A stretch of 64,000 nt of DNA from contig NZ_PDZG01000008.1 in NCBI RefSeq assembly GCF_002735645.1, positions 1-64,000 on the forward strand. The letters run 5' to 3'. Position numbers and translations under genes: made by a program. Positions 21,601-28,535 of this stretch are shown piece after piece. The notes beneath the pieces are model-generated. The model had not been told where the DNA came from and did no database searches. It was given only the letters and a program-made list of their open reading frames with translations. Source of the stretch: Iodobacter sp. BJB302. GTDB lineage: Bacteria > Pseudomonadota > Gammaproteobacteria > Burkholderiales > Chitinibacteraceae. Numbering within the stretch: the stretch's first letter is position 1; every line of letters starts with the position of its first letter.

Positions 21601-23336
21601 CCAAAACACTTGCCTTAGGTGCTATTAATACAGCGGGTCAGCTGCAGATCAGTACAGACGGCAATCTGGGTATAAATGATGCAATCGTTGCGAAGAATAT
21701 AAACCTGAAAGCAAATAGCGGAACAATCATCAGCCTTGCAAATGGCACACTTAGCACAGATAACTTAAGCGCCTCAGCCGGAAAAGGAATTAAGCTGGAT
21801 AATGAAAATACAATTAATCAAGCCAGCTTAAGCAGTGCAGAAGGTGATATTTCAATTAATAATGCCAAGACTCTGACTTTAGGAAAAACAAGCAGCAATG
21901 GTAATTTACGTATCAGCGCAAAAGGCAGCCTGAGCAGTTCCGGCATAATCAGCAGCAAAACGCTTGATGCAAAGGCCAGCGGCGATATTACATTTGAAAA
22001 AGAGAATATTTTAAATCAGGCCAGATTAATCAGCGACAGTGGCAATATCAGCCTGGTTAATAATAAGGAGCTGGTTTTAGAAGGAAGCAGCAGTAATGGC
22101 GATATAAAAATAAATAACACAGGAGATTTAAATATAAAAGGAAGCGTAAGTGGAAAACAACTGCAATTTAAAATATTAAATGGCAAGCTGACTGAGGCCA
22201 GTGGTGCACAGCTTTCTGCCACCACATTCGTTGCCGATGCTGAGCTGGGAATTGATTTACAAAACAATAATACATTTGATGTGGCCGGACTAAAAAGCAA
22301 GGGAAACATTAACTTTAGCAACAGCAAGTCAATTGACCTGGCTGGTATTGTTAGCGATGAAAACGTAAATATTAATTCAGCAGATACATTAAAATTAAAT
22401 GATCAGCTGCAAGGCGGCACTGTTATTCTGAAAGCAAATTCGATTATTGACAGCAGCCAGGCAAAAATAAAAACAAATTCCCTGCAAACTATTGGACTGA
22501 ATCAAATTTCTTTAGACAAGGGAAATCATAGCATCTCCCAATTTTCAGCCAGCAGCAGTGGTGATATTTCATTACTTAATAATACTGATCTTACTGTTCA
22601 GGCAATCAACAGCAAGGGCAGTGTATTAATTGATAACCAGGGTACGCTCAGCGTTATTTCGCCCTTCTCTGCTGATGATACTTCATTGCTGAGTAAAGGT
22701 GTTTTAAGGATCAACAGCGGATCATTTAAATCAACAGGCACAATAAAACTCACCAGCCGGGATACCGGTGCGAATAATGACAATATTATTCAAAATACAG
22801 ATCTGATTGCTGCAGGCGATATCAAAGTAAATGCAAATGATACATTTATTCAAAATGCCAACTTAATTGCGGGCGCCACACAGGCCCAATTCAATTCAGG
22901 CAGCAATAATGGTGCACGGGCAGGCGCTCAGCGGGGAGTAAAAGGGACAACGGGTGAGATTTCTGTGGATGCGGCGGTTATTCAGGTCGCCAAAGGTGTG
23001 AAAGCGATTTCGGCCAGCGGAGGTGCCATCAGTTATGGCAGCGCCAGAACCATCAGCAATAATATCAGCCCCGATCAAATTCAAACCACGGGCGTTGTTA
23101 ATAAAATTGGCAAAAATCTGGATTCGCCTTTGCTGAATAATCTACCCTTAACTGCAAGCCCTGAGCAAGTTGAGCAAATTGTTAAAATTATTGTTTTGCA
23201 AAACCAGGATCAGCAAAGCCATTTCCAAATTATTGGCACCGGGCAATTACCCTTTGAAGCCAAAAAACCAGAAGAGCTTGAGCCTCCCAAAGAGACCATA
23301 CGCGTTGCCGGAGAAGACGATGCCAACTGCCCTTAA
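15660..23336 (+). CDS. Two-partner secretion exoprotein (TpsA), filamentous haemagglutinin-like
   Basis: A giant surface or secreted protein of 2,558 residues exported by the TpsB at 24719. It has a 28-residue Sec signal (MKPQFPLRPLV, then a hydrophobic stretch ending in GAPAFA), then the TPS/haemagglutinin-activity domain (about 30-270) with SNGRVFLINRNGLLVGKDA near residue 100. The rest is Asn/Ser/Gly/Ile-rich with short strands typical of a right-handed beta-helix. Two long units of about 360 residues (nt 19787-20865 and 20866-21930) repeat, with a partial third at about 22400-22740. The C-terminus ends in DDANCP; this was the only cysteine I noticed. ATG 15660 is chosen for its GCGGAGG site and clean signal peptide. 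A role in adhesion or biofilm is likely but not shown. Confidence 0.92.
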   Translation: MKPQFPLRPLVLAIASALPLLMGAPAFANPENAKIIHGTADIQQVGKMLTIKNTPNAIIEWQKFNIAKDEATRFQQESVKSIVLNRVSGIDPSQILGQLSSNGRVFLINRNGLLVGKDARIDTAGFVASTLDIKNDDFLNGRYRFDGTGGKIAVEGMIRSQDGDVFLISPDIKNSGLIEANNGNVVLGAGKSVEIVSLSLEGMRFTLQAPSDSVINLGQIKGDAVGLFAGTLKHSGDIRAVRAEQVGGKVLLRASDKIETSSASRIDTSGAVAGQITLDAGPAGTLLASGQISATGLKGGEVQLLGRHVGVFDHANIDASGQQAGGSILVGGDYQGKNNLIPNSEASYTSADSTLRADALADGDGGKVIVWADKTTRVNGRISAKGGALGGDGGLIETSGKEYLDFKAKADTSAPKGKAGTLLLDPNNITIATTGTPITSSDALGVFDNSAEQNSSYVLTGDIDNALANNNVTVKSSGTISLATSYTYNSNRSLTLDASNAYPESIGITTTTASQPAIYNAITNNGSGDIILKTAQKAIEVGAITTNGNISLEALSLTLNGTITSGSNKKISIKALGAIEFDDGTDTSKMQLNSAALAKLSTSNLEFKTDDTVAINQAIDRTGKNLSIYGKTGISQSSSHSGTNYITASHLSVSTLSPASSGSAYIIDLGKAANRIDQFSSKSEGPVYLKNDKPIEIVAHPELTSSSKMGNQSWIENNGNISQSAAITLSTNANTPSLSLYTSSGNINLDNSNNSIARLTAKTASSGAGITLKNNTDLTLITDSSTGRSSGDSTSNISNLKGVSTNNGAISIENSGSVTFSGIEVNAGTANARIITTAANKSITIPTSSLSGDKKITAGNITLQADHINLTDNTEVTVYGSLAASGGTVTLLPVTSGTSLQIGGTSRSGFGITQNEFQNITANTIKIGSTSYQMGAVDIASLDLLTSSPNTVLEIYSMSSINQSGRIKARGLMAKGSSITLNNTGNVFNDGISLNASSDINIDYSGILNLGFVGYTDGLVSSNDINASSSGNIVINKNISAKNLTLNTTGGSISQSGGIITANKITATSANAISFGQDNKTDTLSASNNSGDISIKNSKTLTVSSLKGNGNIDLNNVGDLLINGELSTISAGTINLKAANLSEGSSGSVTAASLNITATGAVSLDKTNQISKATISGSSLNLNNNQALTLGVVNTGSGDVKVSNAGSILLNDTLTANTANISSDNNIDTSNTINVSAAIFNTTNKFSHSGKINSSTSTITAGNIELNGITNADTATLNASKGNLILGGIINSKTSTISATAGSISELSGGVINSNKLNATAATGITLDKNNTIDSAGIKTSQGNISLNNGKRLSLEESAGGQFKMINSEELVLKGNLNASQIDITAKSMSDSAAATLIGNAKISSTGDIVLNNSTHTLGTFAASTSGDLLLKNKGTLSLLEIKARGINISNDGKLNADGSFSSTDISQLQSGTGISINNAVTGKNINIKTDQFNMGSQGKIDTTDFIYTPMTADSIKVSLGGSTKTNTGVELLQSDFDRIKASKIIIGDTKGNKVGDTQIKGFNTGSADLFINSSGALSQSSGGKLISKTLNVQAASIKLTEENTVDQFIPVSNGDIFFSNSTTLALGAIKTAGLLAISAKGNIGINEQISAQSVAFNASGNVSEISNGTINTEQLAINADSGIKLENSNKISQTILTSQTGDISLNNNSALFLSDVIANQLKIKNSEVLLIGGTLNANKSDISGSSVSDNSKAQLMGDVVLKSAGDIILNNATHNINKISASAAGVFSLKNKTDLSLQDISTKNLQISSEGKISVDGVLNNTELAKLQAFGGIKINNKINSKNINFIADNLAMGSQALIEGSEFFYTPLSNNNVKVFLGGNSQSDTGFVLNNSDLSRIKSASIIVGDAKGNKTGDVLISGFSIGDGSLTLNSTGDIRQTAGGVINARSLNAQSASINLGEANTVDIFSPTSSGDIVFANTKTLALGAINTAGQLQISTDGNLGINDAIVAKNINLKANSGTIISLANGTLSTDNLSASAGKGIKLDNENTINQASLSSAEGDISINNAKTLTLGKTSSNGNLRISAKGSLSSSGIISSKTLDAKASGDITFEKENILNQARLISDSGNISLVNNKELVLEGSSSNGDIKINNTGDLNIKGSVSGKQLQFKILNGKLTEASGAQLSATTFVADAELGIDLQNNNTFDVAGLKSKGNINFSNSKSIDLAGIVSDENVNINSADTLKLNDQLQGGTVILKANSIIDSSQAKIKTNSLQTIGLNQISLDKGNHSISQFSASSSGDISLLNNTDLTVQAINSKGSVLIDNQGTLSVISPFSADDTSLLSKGVLRINSGSFKSTGTIKLTSRDTGANNDNIIQNTDLIAAGDIKVNANDTFIQNANLIAGATQAQFNSGSNNGARAGAQRGVKGTTGEISVDAAVIQVAKGVKAISASGGAISYGSARTISNNISPDQIQTTGVVNKIGKNLDSPLLNNLPLTASPEQVEQIVKIIVLQNQDQQSHFQIIGTGQLPFEAKKPEELEPPKETIRVAGEDDANCP
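19787..21930 (+). repeat. Long tandem repeat units within the exoprotein gene
   Basis: Two units of about 1,080 bp start at the matching segments LNASQIDITAKSMSDS and LNANKSDISGSSVSDN. Each contains the landmark V-x-L-G-G-x-S/T-x-x-x-T-G followed by IIIGDTKGNKVGD or IIVGDAKGNKTGD. The units are clearly homologous but diverged, so they are old duplications rather than recombination-prone identical repeats. A more diverged copy of the landmark occurs earlier at about 18310-18480. Confidence 0.75.
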
Positions 23337-24699
23337 GCTCTTTTTTCTTATCTTTTTACTGCAAGTGCCAAGCTATGCGGCCATTGTGGCCGAAGTGGCT
23401 TCGGTGCAGGGCGCAGCTTCGGCGCAGGGTAAAAGTGGCGGGCTTAAGCTGATTGGTAAAGGCTCGATTTTAAATGAGGGCGATGAAATCATTACCGCGC
23501 CCAATAGCCACGCCGTTCTGAAGTTTAATGATGGGGGCCAGATCACGGTGCGCCCGGATACCAGGATGAAAATCGACAGCTTTGCCTTTGGCCAGGCAGG
23601 GCGGGAAGACGGCATGGTTTTGGGCCTGTTTAAAGGCGGCCTGCGTGCGGTTACTGGCTTAATTTCCAAGCAATCAGCCACGGCAGCCAAGATTCAGACC
23701 TCCAGCGCCACTATCGGGATTCGCGGTACTGATTTTGATGCAAGGCTTTGTGCCGGCGATTGCGCGCAAGAAGCAAAAGAAGCGCCCACTCAGCAAAATA
23801 AGGCCGTTGAAGTAGCTGCAGCTGCCCGTGTTGTGAGCTTGTCGGGTAAAGCCAATGCCAGGAACAAGGAAGGCGTATTACGCATGCTGGTGCAAGGCGG
23901 CGCGGTTTATGTGGGTGAGCGGGTTGAAACCGCCGCCGATGGTGCGCTGGTACTGGCCTTCAGGGATGGGGGCAAGGTGTCTTTACGCAGCGATACACAA
24001 ATGCAGATTGATCGCTTTGAATACAAAGCCACCGCACCTGCGGAAGGCAGCTTTGGCCTCTCATTATTTAAGGGGGGATTACGCGCTTTAACGGGCTTAA
24101 TTGGCAAAGCCAAACCCGATGCGGTGCAATACACCACCAAAAGCGCCACGATTGGCATACGCGGCACAGGGGTCGATTTTGAATGCACAGCCGCTTGTGC
24201 AGATCCCGCCTTACCCGGCATGGATGGCTTTGGCGCTTATGTATGGGAAGGCCGCATCACTGTCAGCCCTGTAAATGGCCCTGTTCAGCAGCTCAATCCT
24301 GGTGAGACGGTTTTGATCCGCATCTCCGGCATTATCCGCCCGGCTACACCGCCAGCCGGGCTTGGCAATATGCCTGTGCCACGGCCTGATACTATCCCTG
24401 TTGATCTGCAGCTCTTATTTGGTCAAAGCGAGGGCAGTAATGATATGCCTGGGCTCTATGTACACGTCCGTGATGGCAATGTTAGTCTTACTGACAACAC
24501 CAGCCAGCAAGTGCTATTTTTAGGGAAAGACGAAACAGGGTTTTCGAACAAGAACAACCCAATTCGCTTACGCGAGCTCCCTGTATTTATTGAGTTTGAT
24601 AAAACCCCCATCGGCATTGTAAAGATTCCGCTGCGTGACATTCTGAGTAAAAACGGCATTCCCTCAAACCTTGGCTGCAAACCAGGTGCGGTCAAATAA
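23320..24699 (+). CDS. Secreted protein with two FecR domains
   Basis: A 459-residue protein starting at an ATG that overlaps the end of the exoprotein gene by 17 bp, with GGAG just upstream. A Sec signal (MPTALKLFFLIFLLQVPSYA) is followed by two tandem FecR-like domains (about residues 25-150 and 165-320). Each has the pattern G-D-x-I/V-x-T-x-x-x-A-x-L-x-F-x-D-G-G, then GLFKGGLRAVTGLI (second copy GGLRALTGLI), then SATIGIRGT. Classical FecR is a membrane anti-sigma factor; this one has no membrane helix besides the signal and no sigma factor nearby, so it probably acts in the periplasm or at the surface. Its place between exoprotein and transporter suggests a role in their assembly or anchoring. 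Confidence 0.88.
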   Translation: MPTALKLFFLIFLLQVPSYAAIVAEVASVQGAASAQGKSGGLKLIGKGSILNEGDEIITAPNSHAVLKFNDGGQITVRPDTRMKIDSFAFGQAGREDGMVLGLFKGGLRAVTGLISKQSATAAKIQTSSATIGIRGTDFDARLCAGDCAQEAKEAPTQQNKAVEVAAAARVVSLSGKANARNKEGVLRMLVQGGAVYVGERVETAADGALVLAFRDGGKVSLRSDTQMQIDRFEYKATAPAEGSFGLSLFKGGLRALTGLIGKAKPDAVQYTTKSATIGIRGTGVDFECTAACADPALPGMDGFGAYVWEGRITVSPVNGPVQQLNPGETVLIRISGIIRPATPPAGLGNMPVPRPDTIPVDLQLLFGQSEGSNDMPGLYVHVRDGNVSLTDNTSQQVLFLGKDETGFSNKNNPIRLRELPVFIEFDKTPIGIVKIPLRDILSKNGIPSNLGCKPGAVK

Positions 24700-24718
24700 A
24701 CAAGAGCTCCTTCACCTT

Positions 24719-26248
24719 ATGAAATTTCGCCTTTGTTTACTCGCCAGCATAATTTCAGGCTTTGTATGGGCCGAAGAGCCTCTTTTTAATGTGACCGCCT
24801 TTAATGTGAAGGGGGAGAATCCTCTTTCTAACGATGACAGCCAGCAATTATTACAAGCTTATTTAGGCAAAAACCGCTCGCTCAGTGATTTGCAGCAAGC
24901 TGCCAGCACCTTTGAATCTGCATTAAGAGAGCGGGGGCACGGTTTTTTACGCGTCACCCTGCCGCCTCAGGAAGTGAGCGGCACGATTACTCTGGAAGTA
25001 CTGAGCTTTAAACTCAGTAAAGTAAGCATCAAAAACAACACTTTTTTTGATGAAGAAAATCAGAGAAACAGCCTGCCTGCACTGCAGGAAGGCAGCTCGC
25101 CTAATTTTCAGGCGATGACCACACAGCTGGTTATTGCCAATGAAAACCCGGCAAAACAAACCACCCTCACCTTTAAAGAAGGCGATGCAGACAGCATTGA
25201 AGCCATTCTTGATACCCAGCAGCAAAAGCCTTGGAGCGTTTTTGTTTCTGGTAATAACTCTGGCTCGGATGATAACGGCCGCTTACGCCTCTCTTTAGGT
25301 TTACAGCACGCCAACTTATTTAATAGCGATCATGTTGCCACAGTCAGCTACTCCACCGCCCCCAGCCAGCCCGATAATGTAAGCCAGTATGGTGTTTTCT
25401 ACCGCTTGCCCTTGTATCAGCTGGGCGGCAGCCTGTCTGCCTATTATGCGCAATCCAAAGTAGATTCCGGCAGCCTGGGTGAAGGCTTAACCATCACAGG
25501 GAAAGGTGAATCAGGCGGGCTGCGCTACACCTACTATCTGGCCCCACAGGGGCAATACCGCTCGCAAATCGAAGCCGCAATCGACGATAAATTATTCAGG
25601 GGCACAGATATATCCGGTGTTGGCCAGCTCAGCCCCGATGTACGAAGCCGCCCGCTGACTCTGGCTTATAACGGCCACTGGCAAAGTGAAGACATCGAGA
25701 TCAATTTTGGTCTTGATTACACGCACAATCTGCCATCGGGCGTGGGTAATGATGATGAAGCCTACCAGGCCAACCGCAAAGACGCATTCAGCAACTGGCA
25801 ATCATGGCACGCTAAGGCAGAAGGCCTGTATCGCTTTGCAGGCGACTGGCAAGCCAGCCTGAAGCTAAGCGGCCAGTTTTCAAATGAAGCCCTTATCGCG
25901 GGGGAGCAGTTTGCATTAGGGGGCAATAACTCTTTACGCGGCGTGAGTGACCGCAGCGCAACGGGGGACAGCGGTGTGCAAGGCACAATAGAAATCAGCA
26001 CGCCCAAAATTTATGAAGGCTTGCGCCTGCTCAGCTTTATCGACACAGGCGCCATCCACAGACGCTCCCCCGATGCCGGATCCAGCAGCCAGGAAGCGCT
26101 CAGCAGCGTGGGCCTGGGATTACGCTGGCAAATTCAGGACTGGGGCTTAATCAGCGCAGACTGGGGCTATATCGTTGACGGCAGCAGCTCACCCAAGATA
26201 GAGCGCGGCGAAAGCTTTGGGCATTTAGGGTTTTATTTGAAGTACTGA
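24719..26248 (+). CDS. Two-partner secretion outer-membrane transporter (TpsB, ShlB/FhaC/HecB family)
   Basis: A 509-residue Omp85-superfamily pore that recognises the TPS domain of the exoprotein and moves it across the outer membrane. Signal peptide MKFRLCLLASIISGFVWA is followed by two POTRA domains (about 25-175; FNVKGENPLS at the first) and a 16-strand barrel. The conserved loop-6 motif appears as SLRGVSDRSATGDSG, and the C-terminus ends in an aromatic strand (FGHLGFYLKY), as needed for barrel assembly. It starts 19 bp after the FecR gene, so the three genes form one operon. A TTG start at 24671 is possible but would spoil the signal peptide. Confidence 0.93.
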   Translation: MKFRLCLLASIISGFVWAEEPLFNVTAFNVKGENPLSNDDSQQLLQAYLGKNRSLSDLQQAASTFESALRERGHGFLRVTLPPQEVSGTITLEVLSFKLSKVSIKNNTFFDEENQRNSLPALQEGSSPNFQAMTTQLVIANENPAKQTTLTFKEGDADSIEAILDTQQQKPWSVFVSGNNSGSDDNGRLRLSLGLQHANLFNSDHVATVSYSTAPSQPDNVSQYGVFYRLPLYQLGGSLSAYYAQSKVDSGSLGEGLTITGKGESGGLRYTYYLAPQGQYRSQIEAAIDDKLFRGTDISGVGQLSPDVRSRPLTLAYNGHWQSEDIEINFGLDYTHNLPSGVGNDDEAYQANRKDAFSNWQSWHAKAEGLYRFAGDWQASLKLSGQFSNEALIAGEQFALGGNNSLRGVSDRSATGDSGVQGTIEISTPKIYEGLRLLSFIDTGAIHRRSPDAGSSSQEALSSVGLGLRWQIQDWGLISADWGYIVDGSSSPKIERGESFGHLGFYLKY

Positions 26249-26600
26249 TGGGTGATGGTCAAAAAAAATCTGCAGACCTAAAGAACACTGAGCTTAAAAG
26301 CAGAACACTAAAAAAACCAAAAAAGCGAGTTAAAACCGCTTTCTGATTATAAAGATGCCAGCGCTTATTCATTCACCAAAATCATGAACCACCGGGTAAA
26401 ACAAAGACACAGAGAAAGCCATCAAATCGTTGGCTTTCTCTGTGTAGCTCTGTGCTCTCTGTAGTTCAAGATTTAATTCTCTGACAAAACGGCCACGTGA
26501 CATACGAATGGGAATTAACTAAAACCATTGCCTGGTTTTCTCAGCGTACTCTGTGTTCTTCCCGATCTCTGTGCCTGCAGATCTTTTGCCTTCACTTAGC
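26249..26600. other. Intergenic stretch with CACAGAG/CTCTGTG inverted repeat
   Basis: A gap between the convergent TpsB and M81 genes. It holds one facing pair of the CACGGAG-type family at 26384-26474 (GACACAGAGAAAGCC opposite GGCTTTCTCTGTGTAG, flanked by TGAACCAC and AGTTCA) and a further half at 26545-26578. The fold could act as a terminator for both genes. Nothing coding is supported. Confidence 0.6.
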
Positions 26601-28058
26601 CTAGCTCGCTGGCCGGCGTTTGCATACACGATATTGCAAGCGGCTCAGATCGGCCACATGATCACCTTCTGCCTCAACCACTAAAATCTCTGAGGCGATT
26701 GCGCCAAAGTCAGCCCGAAAATGTACGCTGCTTTTTAAAACCAAAACCTCTGCCTCGCCAGGCTCTGCGCCTAAATGACGAAACATGGCCTGATCGGCCG
26801 CCTGCTGCTTACGGCTGCTCACTAATACAGTAACCCCTTGGTATTGCAGGCAAGCCATAGGGCCTAAGTCCATTTGGCAGCCCGCATAAAAAGGCCCTGT
26901 GGCCGCAAACTGCCCTGTACCCAAACTAATCACCCGCCATTCCCCTCTGGCCTTTCTGCCTTGCCCAATCTCCCTCAATAAAACGCCGCCTACTCCAGCA
27001 TCGTGCGCGGCCTGCGCCGTGGCAGGATCGCAAAGTATGCCAACCATCATGGCGGGCATACCCATCTTTAAGCCATCACTAATGATCCCAGCCGCATCGC
27101 TGCCTGCACCGCCACCAGCATTATCACAGGTGTCCGCCAGAATAATGGTTTTACCCTGGCCTGTGTATTGCTTGGCGTAGCTCAGCGCCTCATCCACCTG
27201 CCACAACCGGCCTGCAAACTCCGGCTCGGCCGCAAGCACTTTTTGCGCCAAAGCCTGGGCGGTCGTCTCTGCAAGACAGGTGTTTTTGGCATAGGCCAAA
27301 ATACTGGGCCCCCCATCAGCCACATCGGCTAAAGGGAAACCAGGAAAAAAACTCACGCTCAAAATATCGCCCGTCTCAGCCTGCTCTGCCGCATACATCA
27401 GTCTGGCCACCGGTTCGATTAAAGAACATTGCCATGGCATGGAAATCAAAAAAGGCAGTTGCACAAAAGCTAAATACAGCGCCTCTCCGGCCAGCAGCCG
27501 CTGCAACAAACCCACCGCCCTCGCCCCGGTTTCGGCCATATCCACATGTGGATAGCTGCGATAGCCGACCAGGGCAGAGGCCGAATTCACCATCAAAGGG
27601 CTGAGATTGGCATGAAAATCCAGCGAGGCCACGATGGGAATCTGCTCACCCATTAATGCGCGGGTGCGGCGCAACCATTCGCCATCGCCATCGTCATAGC
27701 GCTCCGTGACCAAGGCGCCGTGTAAATCTAAATACACGCCATCAACAGGCCCTGCCTGCCTTGCGGCGAGCAGCGCCGATTCAAACATCGCCCACAGCGC
27801 TTCAAACGCCGCATCCTCAACCCGCCCGCTGGGGTTCGCCGAGGCCCAGAGCAGCGGTAAAACGTGTAAGCCTCCAGCCTCCAGCGCAGCAACCGCCCCC
27901 GCCAAAGGCAAATTAGCCCCCGCCACCGCAGCCAAAACCGCCTCACCCTGAGTCAGCCCCGGCCAGGCATCTGCCTCAATAAAATGAGCCATCGTAGTGG
28001 GCATGCTGGAAAAGGTATTGGTTTCATGCTGAATACCCGCTACCGCAATACGCTGCAT
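26601..28058 (-). CDS. M81 family metallopeptidase (microcystinase C / MlrC-like)
   Basis: A 485-residue member of the MlrC family, zinc-type peptidases known for degrading linear microcystin and for roles in uncharacterised catabolic clusters. Conserved segments are visible: GIQHETNTFS (His11), SLDFHANLSPLM near residue 145, a PHVDMAETG segment, and DTCDNAGGGAGSD near residue 310, which supply metal ligands. I start at ATG 28058, preceded by GGAGCAGGT; the open frame continues upstream only into the repeat copy B. It is the last gene of the catabolic cluster. Since MlrC acts on peptides with iso-linked glutamate, hydrolysis of gamma-glutamylglycine is an attractive role here, but this is inference. 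Confidence 0.85.
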   Translation of the reverse strand: MQRIAVAGIQHETNTFSSMPTTMAHFIEADAWPGLTQGEAVLAAVAGANLPLAGAVAALEAGGLHVLPLLWASANPSGRVEDAAFEALWAMFESALLAARQAGPVDGVYLDLHGALVTERYDDGDGEWLRRTRALMGEQIPIVASLDFHANLSPLMVNSASALVGYRSYPHVDMAETGARAVGLLQRLLAGEALYLAFVQLPFLISMPWQCSLIEPVARLMYAAEQAETGDILSVSFFPGFPLADVADGGPSILAYAKNTCLAETTAQALAQKVLAAEPEFAGRLWQVDEALSYAKQYTGQGKTIILADTCDNAGGGAGSDAAGIISDGLKMGMPAMMVGILCDPATAQAAHDAGVGGVLLREIGQGRKARGEWRVISLGTGQFAATGPFYAGCQMDLGPMACLQYQGVTVLVSSRKQQAADQAMFRHLGAEPGEAEVLVLKSSVHFRADFGAIASEILVVEAEGDHVADLSRLQYRVCKRRPAS

Positions 28059-28148
28059 ACCTGCTCCAGTGGGATGATGTTCAGATCTGTAAGTGGAAAT
28101 TTGCGAACTGGCTAAGCACAGTGCACCCAAATACAAAAAGACCTTTTT

Positions 28149-28375
28149 AGTGCCTTCGGCACATGGATTTAGGAGCGGTAGCCACCGCGGGGGCGTTCTT
28201 TTCTTGAACGGCCAAGAAAAGAACCAAAAGAAGGCCGCCCCACGAAGCACGAAATCCCCTCACTGCGGACAATCGAGGCGGCGGCTGCGGGACTCGCTTC
28301 GCTCAAACATCCTCGCCGAAACACCGCCCCGCTTGTTCCTCGCTTCGGCGTGCTTCAAGGGGTGACTTAAGCCCC
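28149..28375 (-). repeat. 227-bp interspersed repeat, copy B
   Basis: Minus-oriented copy between the alcohol dehydrogenase and the M81 gene. It starts with AGTGCCTTCGGCAC, 90 bp upstream of the M81 start codon, and ends at CTTAAGCCCC. It is followed by a CTCCGTG half element (28459-28514). The two elements fill most of the gap 28059-28535. Confidence 0.85.
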
Positions 28376-28458
28376 GTGCTACCAACTGCGATATGAATCC
28401 TAATTGTTGGGTTTTGAAATACTTAAAACCCAAAAAAACAACAAAACTCAAGGCTTAC

Positions 28459-28514
28459 TTTTCTCCGTGAAACTCCGTGTGTCCTGCGACCTCCGTGGTT
28501 CAAACTTTAGGTTT
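28459..28514. repeat. CTCCGTG periodic repeat (half element)
   Basis: TTTCTCCGTGAAACTCCGTG with CTCCGTGGTTCAAA further on: one arm of the periodic family. It lies just before the alcohol dehydrogenase stop codon and overlaps no other gene. Confidence 0.7.
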
Positions 28515-28535
28515 GGCAACGCCCCCACCAAACTT

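Noticed and set aside
17162-22327. Several long antisense open frames inside the exoprotein gene (up to 287 codons, e.g. 19214-20077 minus)
   Set aside because: They mirror the repetitive, Ser/Asn/Thr-rich codons of the real gene, give Leu/Val/Ser-rich nonsense proteins, and have no ribosome binding sites or known motifs.
28059-28250. N-terminal extension of the M81 peptidase gene to 28250
   Set aside because: Extension is translated from repeat copy B and intergenic DNA; family proteins begin at the MQRIAVAGIQHETNTF segment.
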